NCBI RefSeq assembly: GCF_030463565.1
Contig: NC_134653.1
Location: forward strand, 35,463,150 to 35,527,149
Origin: Pelecanus crispus
Lineage: Eukaryota > Chordata > Aves > Pelecaniformes > Pelecanidae
DNA length: 64,000 bases
Direction of reading: 5' to 3'
In this document: positions 14,259-26,600 of the stretch, piece after piece
Layout: every line of letters starts with the position of its first letter
How positions within the stretch are numbered: the first letter of the stretch is position 1
Translations under genes and position numbers: made by a program
Notes under the pieces: model-generated
Database searches by the model: none
Told to the model about the DNA's origin: nothing
The model's input: the letters and a program-made list of their open reading frames with translations, nothing else

Positions 14259-14760
14259 CTGCAAATCAAGTGCTTCCGACGTTCAGCAAGATCATTGCCG
14301 AGAGAGAACTGCAGTCTACTGTGTCAAATTACAACCTTGTAGAGAAAGGCGGCAGCGTCGGCAGCAGCAGCATTGGTGTGTTTGCACTGCTAGTATTCAG
14401 GCTAGAAATGATTCATTAGCTGTCTGCAGGGAGGCAGGGTGAAAAAGAGAGAGCAAGCATCATCGGCCATGCAGCAGCTGCCAGAGCCTATGAAACAGCA
14501 GCGCTCGCACACACATACGCACACAAAGATGGCTTTCCCTATTTGCCAGTTTCTCTTTCACATAGTATTAACCCCGACACCGCAGCAGGGAGCACGGACA
14601 GGAGCCGACAAGTGGGATGGCAGCAAGGGTGTGTTTCGGTGCGGGGGGGACGGGGGCGGGGGGAGGCGGGTGTTGGGAGATTTTATTTTACCTCCAAGTA
14701 ATGCTATCACAGGATCTTCTCAGTAGGTCATCTGTGGCCTACTGGCACGAACCAATGAAC
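14259..14760 (-). promoter_or_regulatory. Candidate internal RIMBP2 promoter and noncoding first exon
   Basis: A G-rich, CpG-containing patch (14,620-14,670, with GGGGGCGGGG) lies next to CAG-rich sequence. Read on the minus strand, a possible exon ends in TTGCAG|GTATGC (GT at 14258-14257). Its two short ATG frames both stop before the donor, so it would be 5' UTR. A promoter here would start RIMBP2 downstream of the four coiled-coil exons, giving the shorter protein. Inferred from composition and one donor site only. Confidence 0.35.
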
Positions 14761-15036
14761 TGTAAATGTGAGCTGCATTTTTTTTTTTCACTCCCAAGCC
14801 TGCCCAATGGAAGGCTTAGAAACTCAAATGCAGAAGGGTATTAAGACAGATTACCTGGAGCATCCTAACCATTCCGTCTTTCCTCTTCTCAAGAAAACTG
14901 TATACAATATATTCACACAAAACTTCTACGTATGCAGCAACCATCTCCCCAGCAACTAGAGGGAGATACTGCAAGGGGATACAGGGAAAGATTTCAAATA
15001 AATAATTTTTTAGAAATCTATCTGTAATCTTCGCCC

Positions 15037-15074
15037 CCCCCTTTTTTTTTCTTTTTTCTCTCCCCCCCCCCCCA
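15037..15074. repeat. Pyrimidine mirror-like tract C8-T10-CT6-C12
   Basis: An almost pure 38-bp C/T tract with C runs at both ends of a T run, capable in principle of triplex (H-DNA) formation. Confidence 0.8.
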
Positions 15075-17530
15075 TAACATAACCGAATTCTCAAGGCTGA
15101 TGAAGGTTAAATTATCAAGAAAACATATGAAGTGTTGAGTGGAACTTCTGTATTTTCCTTTCAGTATTAAACAGGGTAAGGAAACATTGCACTCTCAACG
15201 CACTATTTTATTGAATCCTGTTAAAGTATCTGCAGAAATACAACTTTCCATTTAATAATGTCTCCCCTTTATCCCCAAAATTAAGTGTCCTTGCAACCGA
15301 ACCAGGCTATATTAATTTACAGTTCCTTGTCAAATATCAGTCTTGCCCCCACAGTTTTACTAACAGGCATAATGAGGAAAAGGAGGAGAATTTTCAGAAA
15401 TGTTTGGCATTAACAAAAGGAGCCAGATTTCCCCTAACGCCTAATACTTCTTTATGAAGTTGAAATTCATGGAGAGTACCCTGATCTCCAGGAACTGTCA
15501 GCATCAGATGCTCCACTGGAAGGTATCAAGAGCCATGGAAGAGGGACTCATCAGACGATCTCTCTCTCTCAAGTTTTTCTGGATTTCCAGTCCATGATAA
15601 ATTTGAACCTTGAACCATGATGTTTGCTAACCAGCTAAGGAATCCTTCCAAAATGGCATTGCCTGTATTTCTGGATATTCCAGTTCCCAAGCATCAATCT
15701 ATTTGAGAGCCTTATTAAGATCGTTACCCCCAAAGCTTCCAGCAACACTGAGTACCACTACCACTCTCACTTGGATGAAAAGCATTTCTCTTCAGAGGTT
15801 CAGAATTAAAGTATGGGGCAGAGTATCACAGTGTGAACTTCAAAGTAACTGATGGATTCTGAAGAATCTGTCCCTCGTTATACAAATGAAACAGCTAAAA
15901 CTCTGATCCTTGGTTCCGTGATATTGAAAAAAAAAAAAAAAAACCCACAAGAGGAAAATGTTTATAGACAATGTGTGCTTTCTTCCCTGAGGGTCTGCCT
16001 TGGCACATTCTAGAAAGACTACAGTTTTCTGAATGGAAAGTCCAACATCTAAAAATAAGGTATCCAAGACCACTCTTTTGTGCAAATCTCAGCCCCAAAT
16101 GACCTTCCCTGAGATTACTCATGACTGTAGTGGGAACAACAAAACTCTGATATTTTTGGAGAGAAAAGCTGCTCCTACTCAGGATCATATGTTCATTCCC
16201 AGTTTAGATTATGGGTTTGATCATCAGGCAAGTGCACTCTTACTTTTATAACCAGTTTGTGGCATAAATTTTCTTTTTTTTATAAAAAAGTCTAATTCTG
16301 GCAAGTTAGATTTCTTTTTCTCAGTTGCGCTACATACAAGCTTCAAATCAAAACATTCCTTTTGACCATGACTATATCAGCACTTCTCATACTGCGCTTC
16401 AGCAACAGATATGGATCTGCAGCACATGACACAAAGTGATACCAGAAGATTCCAGGTGACATTTTGGAAATCCGTGTTGTCTAGGCTGGAGACTAGGTGA
16501 ACATACCTCTTGCTTTATGTGCATTTGTACAAACAAAACAAAAATTTGCTAAGCTAACTTGATACTGAAGATAAGTCAGATTGCTGTAAAAGGGCATTAC
16601 TAGTGCGTTACCCTGAACCAAACCAATTCTTCTCATTCCTTTCCATAGGTGGATTCAGGTATATCTGTACATGGGTGTGTGTGGGTGTATATATATGTAA
16701 ATTATCATAAATTTTCTGGAAATCTTGTTTTAAAGAGATGAAAAAAATATATGAACAAATTAAGTCACTCTGAAAATAAAATAGCAACTCCTTTTTTAAG
16801 CTAATCGGCACAGATTTACAGCTATGAAGATTTTAAAACGTATTCTTTATCTCAAGTAAACATTTAGAAACTTGAGTCATCAAAACTTGACATATTCAAA
16901 TTGTTATGCCACAGCAGATGAGAACTCACATCTACTGGAACTGTAAGATGTTAGGACATTGTTAACATAAACAGTTTATTATTAATTTCATAGTTTATAC
17001 GGCCAAATATCAGCATCAAGTACGATACAGCTTGATAGAAATTTTTGCCCGTTCAGGGCTAGATGCAGCTATGCTGATGATGGGCTGCTCGTAACTAGGA
17101 ATGCATATATAACTGCTGCTGAGAGAAGAAAGGAAATTACAGTGCTGTCTGCTGGGCCAAGAAATCCCCCCAGAATAACAATCCCAACATAATGATCCTA
17201 CCTTCTGATAGACAGCTTTCTTTAGAAAAAGAGATAAAATGTAAGACATCTTTCCACATACAATAGGGCTCTATGAAATGCCATTTTAACTATGTAACTT
17301 TTCACAGGCCATAATGAATTTCATGTTCTTTCCGGTCTTTCTGAATTACATGAAACAATTATTTAAAATACATCCTAAAAGATGTGTCTTCCCCTTAGTA
17401 CCCTTACTATGAAAAATAAATCTTGCAGCGCGTTGTTTCAATAAAACAAGCCAAAATGATGATAAACCCTTCCCTTCCTAATTCTGCTTTGTACAGTGAG
17501 GTAGCCTGAAAAAACAATGAAGGAGCTCAC

Positions 17531-17665
17531 CTTGCTAGCTGCCAAAACACACACAGGGCCTCCTGTGGAGAGAAAGGACAGCTGTCTCTGAAGCCACAAC
17601 AGCTCTTTCTGAGATTGTTTCAGTAACTCCTCCGTGTCGCCTGGCTTCTGCCCCATCAGCCCTTC
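17531..17665 (-). CDS. RIMBP2: RIMBP2 N-terminal exon d (45 codons, coiled coil)
   Basis: Acceptor CCTGTCATGCAG, donor GCAAG|GTGAGC. It starts EGLMGQKPGDTEELLKQSQK and ends VCVLAASK. The QSQKELLWLQRQL stretch is the clearest match to the RIM-BP paralogue. Confidence 0.82.
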
Positions 17666-20600
17666 CTGCATGACAGGAAATTTTCAATTTCTGTTTTCTC
17701 AGATATATGGTGATAGTAACATATGACTTGCCATAGCTGGATTTCTAGGTAAAGAAGAACATCTGCTATAGCCATGTATTTGTATTTATGCCTGGGACTT
17801 TTTGTGCTTCATTTAATAATCCTCTGCCACCTAAAAAGCAAGATCTCTCTTCATAGCATCAGCTACGAAGCTTTGAGCACCCTAATACTTCATGCTTAGT
17901 AAACTTCCTCTGGCTATTAATCAAGCCCAGTTAGGTTGAGGTAGGAAACAACATGAACAATTCCAACCTCTGGGAATTGGAAGAAGTTGCTCTTACATAT
18001 GTTGCTGTAACAAAGGGCTCAGAGATGCTGCTGGTAGGGCACAAAATTAGTAGAAGACCATAGTGAGAAGAGTTTGATGCTAGTAACTAAAAAGCATAGG
18101 AATTGCACTCAGTAATCCAAAGTACGAGTTTATATCCTTAGTGAAAGTCTTAACTTGAAGCTAAACCAGAAGTATTGTAAATTCAGACCCAAACTCTCTT
18201 CTAGACATAATAATTTACAAAATATTTGATATCAATAAGCTATTTCAATGAAAACTGAGCAGAAGAACATTTTTTTTCCACTTGGTTTTAACACCTATAA
18301 ACTATTAAAATAAACTAAATAAATAAAAATAAATAAAAATAAACTAAAATAAACTAAATAAACTATTTTCAATGTAACTGTTTACCAGCACAGTTAGATA
18401 TTAGGAAGAGAACTGGATTTTTACCTACCCTCAGGCATCCTAGCTGATTTTTGAGTTCTTCGCACTCCACTTGCAGCAGTTGGATCTCCAGATCTTTTAT
18501 ACTTTTGGATTGTTTGTTGATATTTTGTAGATGCTGGGCCTTAACATTGACAAAGTGCATTTTCTGCTTTAGAGGAAGTGTTCTGGTAATTGTTTTTGTG
18601 ATGACAGCAGTGTTATTGGATGACAATGTCAATGAAGTTGAAGAGCTGACATCCTGGTAAAGAGAAAATACATTTTTCATGTCATTTTTGCTAAAGCTGT
18701 GTCTGAGGGAAGAGTATAATTCAAATTCTTTCAAAAGTTGTACCATAAGTGCATTATTTGAAAATTTTCTTCTTCAGATCTTTCATTCAAACAGTAAGTG
18801 AGCAAGAGACAATCTCACTTGATCAATCACCAGTAGAGAGATAGGGATAACACAAAGAAATAAAAAGCGGACAATTTCTTTTCATATATTTTTCTTCTTC
18901 ATGCAGTGGATACCAGCCAGCCATGATCACTTTGACTATATAGATATCAAAGTATTTACCACTTGATGGCAACATAGTGCTGCTGCTCAGCCACTACTTC
19001 TGGTCCTCCACTCAGCATTGTATCACACAGCTAATGAAGTAGTTATCCTTCAACACGCATCTCACTTGGAAGCTGTGCTCCAGCTACATCTGAGATGCTG
19101 TATTCCAAAAGGCGGGTTTGACCACGCTGCAAAACTTTCACTGGGAATCAGCTGTTACGCAGTCAAACTTTCTGTATGAGAGTGGTGGAAGAAACTGAAG
19201 CTCCCTTCTAAGACTAGGCCATTCACAGCTCTATGTCCCAAGTCATCTTGCTTTACACCCAGTAGTTACCTTACTCCTTGACTTGTCCCAGTGGGCTCTC
19301 TTGTGCAGTAAAGTGTAGCACTTCAGCAACAGTATGAGAACCTAGCCCAGTGACACAGGTTGATTTGGCAAGGTAATACTCAGCGTCACGTAATAAATGT
19401 AGTTTTGATTAGGAGGGCCCATCTGTACTCTTAAACCAAACAGGTATTAGGTGCTTCTGTGTAAGAGGCTCACAGCCCTCCAGACGTTCGCAGAAGTTCT
19501 GCTGAACACACAGCCATTTTGCTAAAACAAAAGGCATTCCTAGAAGTCAGCACGATCATAACAGAAATTTCCCTTCACCGAATCCATTTCTTTTGGCTTT
19601 TTTTTTTAATCAAAATAGTCTAGATACCTCTCTATATGGAAAATGTGCAGAAAGTCTTATTCTGTGCAGGAAACTAAGCTGTGCGGTACCCCCATCAGCT
19701 ATCCAGGTCCCATTTTTTGTAACATTTAGCCACCCTTCTCATAATCCCTTATCACTGAGTAAAATCCTTCAAAAAACAGTGTCCTCTATGTTAATTCTAT
19801 GCACTCAGAAACTAATATACAAAGGCAGACCCATTTAAAGCGCCTTCATTTTACAATTAAGCTCAAACTAAGCCAGGAGACAAAAAAAGCTAACTTCATA
19901 GGACACGCTTGCAAGAATACCACTTCCAGCCTGGTATTGCCACCAGTACATCATTTGAACAAGTTACTAATTTTTCAACACAGTTTATATGTAAGACCGG
20001 CTTGATGTAGCTTTAATACAGAAATAGTAACTTGCCCCAATTTGTGTCATATTCAGCTAAGAATATTAATGTAGTTGAAAACTGACATTATAATTTAAGA
20101 TTGTGTAGGATTTCACTTAGAGCAGAGTTAAGCATTCTTTAGGTTCTCACTTTGCTTAAATTTTGTTCTTGTATTTTTAGAGAGGACAACTGAATTCTCA
20201 GTTCATTATTCTGTGATGTGCAATCCCCAAAGTCTATAAAGTACATTTTCTTATCTGCCTTTTACAAGTTTTGCCTGTTTTCCTCTTTTTTTTTTTTTTT
20301 TTTTCCCCTGTTTGGACTAGAGAAAGAAACACACTCAACGTCGTATTTCTCAAACCCACATTTTGATAAAGGCCCAGACACAGGTGAAAAACCAAAATGA
20401 AGCTTTCAACTGATCTGAACTACAGTTTCCCAGTGAGGAGCCCCCTTTCTCCCAGTGTTTGCTCAGCCAGCCCACGACACGGCTCCTCCTCGGTGTTGAA
20501 GCTCAGTGAAGCTCACCCAAAAACCCAGCCCAGTCCCTCAAGGAGACCAGGAGAGATCCTCCAAGGCCATAGCTGGGGCATCATTGCACGTTGGTGCAAT

Positions 20601-23600
20601 AAAGAGGTTTCGAAGCCTGAGTAATCACAGTCATTAAACTACAGTAAACATTGCAAGCCATATTTTACGTGTAAAATGGCAAACACTAATATTCAAATAA
20701 TTAAAGAAAATAAGTATTCTCTTAATTTTGAAGTGGTAACCACTGGAAACCTCTGAGATGAGATCTGTCTGAGGTAGTATCACCAAAGAACAGCTGTATC
20801 TACTAACAATATTGTACCATCTATCTTCTATCCTTCTTGGGCTTTTTTTTTTATTGGAAGTGTGAAAAGTAAAAAGAGAGAGGTGCAAAGTCCAGATTTC
20901 AGGTCACTTCATGTGAACCTTGTAAACATAACTTTGCCAGACACATATCACTAATACAAACATACCCAAACTTGGTGAATACTCAAGAAAAAAAAAATAT
21001 ATTAATTTTTAATATTATTTACATTTGTAATATACTGAACAAAAATCTATGAACTTTGGATTAGTTCAGCAGGATCAAAATTTGATCCCCCAATTTTAAA
21101 GCATCTCCCAACAGCTCTTATACTTCAGGAGACGGAAGACTAACGTTTATAGAAGCAGTGGGACACCATATTTAAGAAAAATGGAAAAAAAAGATAATTT
21201 CTTAAATATTTAACAACCTGAAAGATATATGTACTTCATAAAAATGTAAATATGTCCCCAAGCAAGTCATATCAGCAGTTACTCATATTTTAACAGCTGA
21301 AATACTGCTATAGCTGTCAAATTATACATTAAGTTGGACTGTTCAAACATTGATATTAATTTTTTCTGCTGCAGCGTGACGTGTTTACCTCGGCTGGCTC
21401 CAGGTGCCCACCCGGCCGCTATTGCGCTCTCCCTCCTCCACAGGCTGGGGGGAGAAAATGGGATGATAAGGATGATGGGCTGAGATAAGGCAGGGAAATC
21501 ACTCACCATTTACCCTCACAGGCGAGACAGACTCGACTGGGGGAAAATTAATGTAAATTATTGCCAATTAAAATAGGTTTGAGGGGCGAGAAACAAAGAC
21601 AAAAATTAAAACACCACCTTCTGTGGACTTGGTAGTGTAGGTTAATGGTTGGACTGGATGATCTTAAAGGTTTTTTCCAGCCTAAACGATTCCATGATTC
21701 TATGATTCTCCCCTCGTCTTTCCCGGGCTCAACTTCAAGCTTTCATTCCCAACGGCTCTACCTTCCCCTTCAGGAAAAATCTGCTCTGGCAGGGGCCGCA
21801 GCCAGGGCTCTGCGCCCCACAGTCTCTCCATCATGGCTGCCGGGGGCTCTGCCCCAGGCCTGCAGCAGCTCCTCCTCCCCTGCTCTCACCTGGCCGCTCG
21901 CAGGGCTGTTCCGCACACTTTTTTTCCTCATTCCGTGCAGGTTTTGCCCTTTCTTAAACGTGTTTTACCCAGCAGCCCCCCCAGCCTCGTGAGGGGCTCA
22001 GCCGTGCCCTGCGCTGGAACCGGCTGGAACCGGCCGCTCCTCACAGGGGCCCTGCAGCCCTGACGCCTGGGCCCGGGCACCCAGTGCAGCGTTGAAAATG
22101 TCCGACAGCGTAATCGCCAGAGGACAACTAACCCCTGACGTGCTCGCCACCTTCGTCACCGGCACCAAGGTGATCCCCAGCGCGGCAGCCAGTGTCGAGG
22201 CGAGGGAGGCAGCACCAACAAACGAGATACAGCTGCCTGAAGCGGGCCCGCCTGAAACAACGGCTCATTTTTAAAGCTAAAAAGGCTCCAAATCTTGAAC
22301 GATGAAAACTTTACTGCCCCCGGAACTGGAACGCTGGCAGATTCCTACAAATAGGTCCCGACACTGACCTCAGACGCGTAAATCGGGTGTTACTCTCCCG
22401 CAAATGCAATTGCCATGCGCTGAAACAATTAATTTTGTCATGAATGAAAAGCACTAGAAAAACTGAATCAAACTGTGGTGCGTTATATCTGCTAAGTCTG
22501 CACATGAATATTTAACAGGCCAGTTTCTTCTATTAAGCATTAAACTGTTGAGTAAATGATACAGTAGAAAGTCTGAGAGTTGCCAAACACTTAAGTGTTT
22601 ATTGATTTTTTTTTAAAGCAATTTCTATCGCGTTTGTATCTGCTGCAGGGAGAAGCACTGAAAGCTCTGGAGAGCGAATCCATTAGTGAGCAGAGAAGAT
22701 GAATCAGAGTAAACATCAGATAAAGTTCCCTGTCGCTAATGCACCCCAACGTCCCTGGAAAAGCAGTTTCTCTGCAGATAAACAGGGTGCTCTCCCTCGA
22801 TCACGAGGGTGTCCTCGGGTTATCCTCGCCACTTCCTTTTTCTGTGCCAGTCTTGGACTCGGTGATTTTTGGAAAGGTCTCGGTCCCCTTCTTTCACGAA
22901 CCTCGCATGCAAACTAATATGCTGGAATCATGACAAAAGGAATTGAACACCAGCATGTCATTTTTTTGTCGGGGGATTACTCCAAATTGACCAATATTTG
23001 AGATTGGGTGTCTTACAATGAAAGCAGTAAATAACTGTAATTAGAAGATTAAAAAAAAAAAATCATACAATCATTTAGGTTGGAAAAGACCTTTAAGATC
23101 ATCCAGTCCAACCATTAACCTCACACTATCATAGTGGTGTAGTCCTGTAACTGGTTAACATTCACAGCGTAACTCCTAAAACTGCAGAGTTAAGTAATTT
23201 GTTCTGGACCGTAAAACCAAGCCATACGTATCAGGGAAGCAAAACGTGAGATAAATCTCGGCGTGTTGGGTGCCGGCGGCCGCTTCACCGGGCATGTAGT
23301 CACTTCTGCTTCGTGTCAATGCCGTGACAGCTGTTTCAACAATTGGCAGTAAAGGCGCTGGAAGATTTTAGAGCATGTAACACTCACCTTGCTCTTCTTA
23401 ACATTTATTGAGCTACTTCTCTGTTTGCTTCTGCCCTCAGATCTGCAGCGTGGAGGCGTTTGTTTTGCTTTCTTGTTGCCCTTTTTGGACTGTGGAACAA
23501 AAATCATTAATAGCTCATTAAAATACATCTAAAATGTCTCAGTGATTCTGTTGGTCTTAAATCAATTTGTTCTTGCATGGTAAAGCACCAAAGTATAGAC

Positions 23601-26600
23601 TCAAAGCTGAAGAGGGCTAGTGGAACAAATTAGACGTGGCATTCAGTCAACAAGAGAGGACACAACATCTCTGTGGCAGAGCCCAGTTACTAGTCCCGTG
23701 CCTGTGCGGCACTAAGCATGGTGTAAATTGTGCTAATGCTACAGAACGGGCGACGACATACCGCTGCGATCCCAATAAGCAATGTTATTAGGCGCAATTC
23801 GGTCATTGCGTGCCACTTTGTCTCTTGGTCAACCTCAGGAAGAATCTCATACTGGGTTTATGGGGAAGAGGGGTAAAAGAGCGGGCATATGAGCAGCATG
23901 TGGTTACACGGTAAATGGCACTGCTTCATCAGATCACTCAAAGGAGGGCACTTTCTGCTACATCCCTGGAATTCAGTGGGATAAAGCAGTGCACAAAGAG
24001 GGACCTTTGTTCCTTCTGCTGTTACCCAATACAGAATGACAGGCTACAGAATAAATTACACAGTGTTATTTTAAGTGTGCTAGAGGTTTTAGCGTTGATT
24101 CTTTTTTTACATTTCAAGGTATTGCTGAAATCACACGTCAAGTTCACAGTATGCTGCATCCCATGCAAGACAGTCTTTGTCTCTGAAAACTTACAAACCT
24201 AAATAAACAACATAGAGCAGCTAGGGAATTGGCCTCATACCATATTGCTCCGTTCAGAGTAGTTCAGTTCTAACAGAAAGAGTAAGGTGGATCCCTCTTT
24301 CCTCTGTTCATGGATGTGTAAGGCAAATTTCACAATGGAGTTTCCTGTTGTCCCTCACTCTGGGTGCTGTCTGTAAGCACCAGCAAAGCAGCTGGTTTGT
24401 TTGTTTGTTTTTTACTTTACATAAGATATAATCTTGGGTAACCAAGACTGCTCCCAGAGGGTAAACAAAGTGACTGAGAGCTCTGTTTTTCCAAACACCA
24501 CTACGCTTCTTTCCATCCTTCCTCTGCTGATGGTGAGCCAGGCTGTCTCTCTTCGGCCAGCATGACTTGGCATTTGGTACCATTTGAGGGGTGGATTTCA
24601 TATTTGAGAAAATTTGAACCTTGCAATACCAAGCAAGAAGATGGATTCAGAAAAGGAAGTTTAGAGTCTATTCTTTTCTCTAACCAGCCCTCAAAATTAT
24701 CTAATTACCCACCAGCAGAAGATGGTAGGAGGAAAAAAGCAACAAAACAAACCAAATAGAAAGAAAAAGTTAATTGGTTCTAACAAAGCAGAGCGCTGCT
24801 TGGAATGGAAAAGAAACCTTTTATGTAGCTGTTCTGCAGTCCCTCTCTGTGAACCAAAGGTGGTCATTAGAACCGCTCGTACTACAAACACCAACCATCT
24901 GTCACTCTTTTAGCTGTGATGATTTCTGCTATAGGCCAGGATGCTTGGGAGGAATCCAGAAGTCTTTTCTGAAAACAATTGTAACAATGTTCCCTCCCCC
25001 ATATTCTCTGAATTTTTCCTGTTTTCATCCGATGTTCCGCTGGTGGGAACCCACCACATCTAAAGACGACGGTGAAACTGGAGGGGGAGCAAATACACAC
25101 AACAAAGGTAAATACACTCAAGAGGTAAGAGTACAGGGGGCTATATGCAAAGCAACTTTACTACATGTGAAATAATCATCCAGGGTGTTTTGATGTGAAT
25201 TAGACATTTAGGGGGGGAAAAAAAAAGGTTGTTGCTGGACCCTGAATAAGGTCATCTATATAATCCTGGTTGGTACAGCAGACAAGTATGAATACCTTTT
25301 CTTTAGTTCACCACTGTACCTGGATAATAAAACCAGATTGAAATAGCAATAAACCCGAACGAGCTCTTGGCTGGAACCTGAACTGGCCCCCGGTGTAGAT
25401 AAAGTCGGCACGGCGCATCGCGACTGGTGACGGCGAGGGCAGAAGGGAGCTATCGCTAATGCCAACGGGAGCACTCGCCAGGGCAGCAACAGTTGGCACT
25501 GACGCCATAGACTACCACCCCTAGGAAAAACAAAAGTGAAGGCTTGCTCAAAAAGACCTTCTATTTCCCGGGCTTCTTTTCCCTGTTCTATTGCTATAGC
25601 CTTTCTCACCTCCCCACAGTAGAGGAAGAAATAGGAAAACCATTTTCCCTTCCGAGCTCTCATTTCCAACCCAGTAAGGTCTGTGAAACCTCACTGCCTC
25701 CTCCTAAAGCTGTCAGCTTTCTCTCAAACTGCAATAAAATCATTCATTTTAATAAGAACATTAGATACATTTTTTTTTCTTTCAATAACCACTATTTTAC
25801 AGCGATTCAGCTTTCAGTTTTTATTTTTCTTCTATATGTTACTATATCGTGCTATGGCGCTACATATATCGGTACGTAAGCACAGAACTTTTAAGGTTAT
25901 AACAGATGGTAATGAAACGGTTCCCCTTTAAGCACAGAAAACGCATTTTAATGCAATTAAAATAATTTCAGATTTACTTTCCTAGTACTAAATGATAGGG
26001 AAGTCAACGAGGGCGCTTATTTATATCTGTGTAGGGTAAAAGGAATGCTCAATGGAAAACCAAGAAAAGCATCCTGGCCTACAAGCCTGTGAGTCATTCT
26101 GCATAGCACATGCTTGCCTATAGCTTAGCAACGAACCAACTTGGATGAGAAAATACGTAGAGAAGCAAATATATCCTCTAAAAACAACGCTTGTGTATGG
26201 GTGCGTGAATCCGGTTGGATTGCAGGGAAACATAGAGCCTTGGCCTTTATCTTCTTCAAATTCACTTGAAGCTTACAGTAATTTCTGTTATTTCTAGGGA
26301 TTGAAAACCAATAGTATATCAGCTGTAATTAAAAATACATTTCAACACTTGCTGAATTTTCTCATCCTGTGATTTTATCCGTTTTCTTTCTAAGACTGAT
26401 TTGTTCCACGGTTTTATTTGCCTCATATTGGAAGGAAAAGCAGACCCAAAAATACACTAAGGGAAACTGTATAAATGGGAACTCTGACAAAAGCCTTATA
26501 AATAGCTTCAAATCAAGCGAGCGCAAGTGCGCCCAGCTGTCATGCTTTGGGTCTGAGCACAACATCAGAGCTTTTCTCCCAGCTCGTCCTGGCAGACAGA

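Larger units (their letters stand above)
1..17530. other. RIMBP2 intron (no coding exon recognised)
   Basis: AT-rich DNA left of RIMBP2 exon d. Apart from the MIR and LTR-like relics, the microsatellite at 10.25 kb and the 14.3-14.75 kb patch, I see no exon with splice sites and protein-like sequence; ORFs up to 134 codons look random. Confidence 0.65.

Noticed and set aside
21645-22063. 76- and 115-codon plus-strand ORFs
   Set aside because: They fall inside the CR1 and LTR-like relic; no retroviral protein motif is present.
25256-25669. 137-codon minus-strand ORF as a protein gene
   Set aside because: No recognisable protein. Only the splice-flanked 201-bp part is kept, as a possible cryptic exon.
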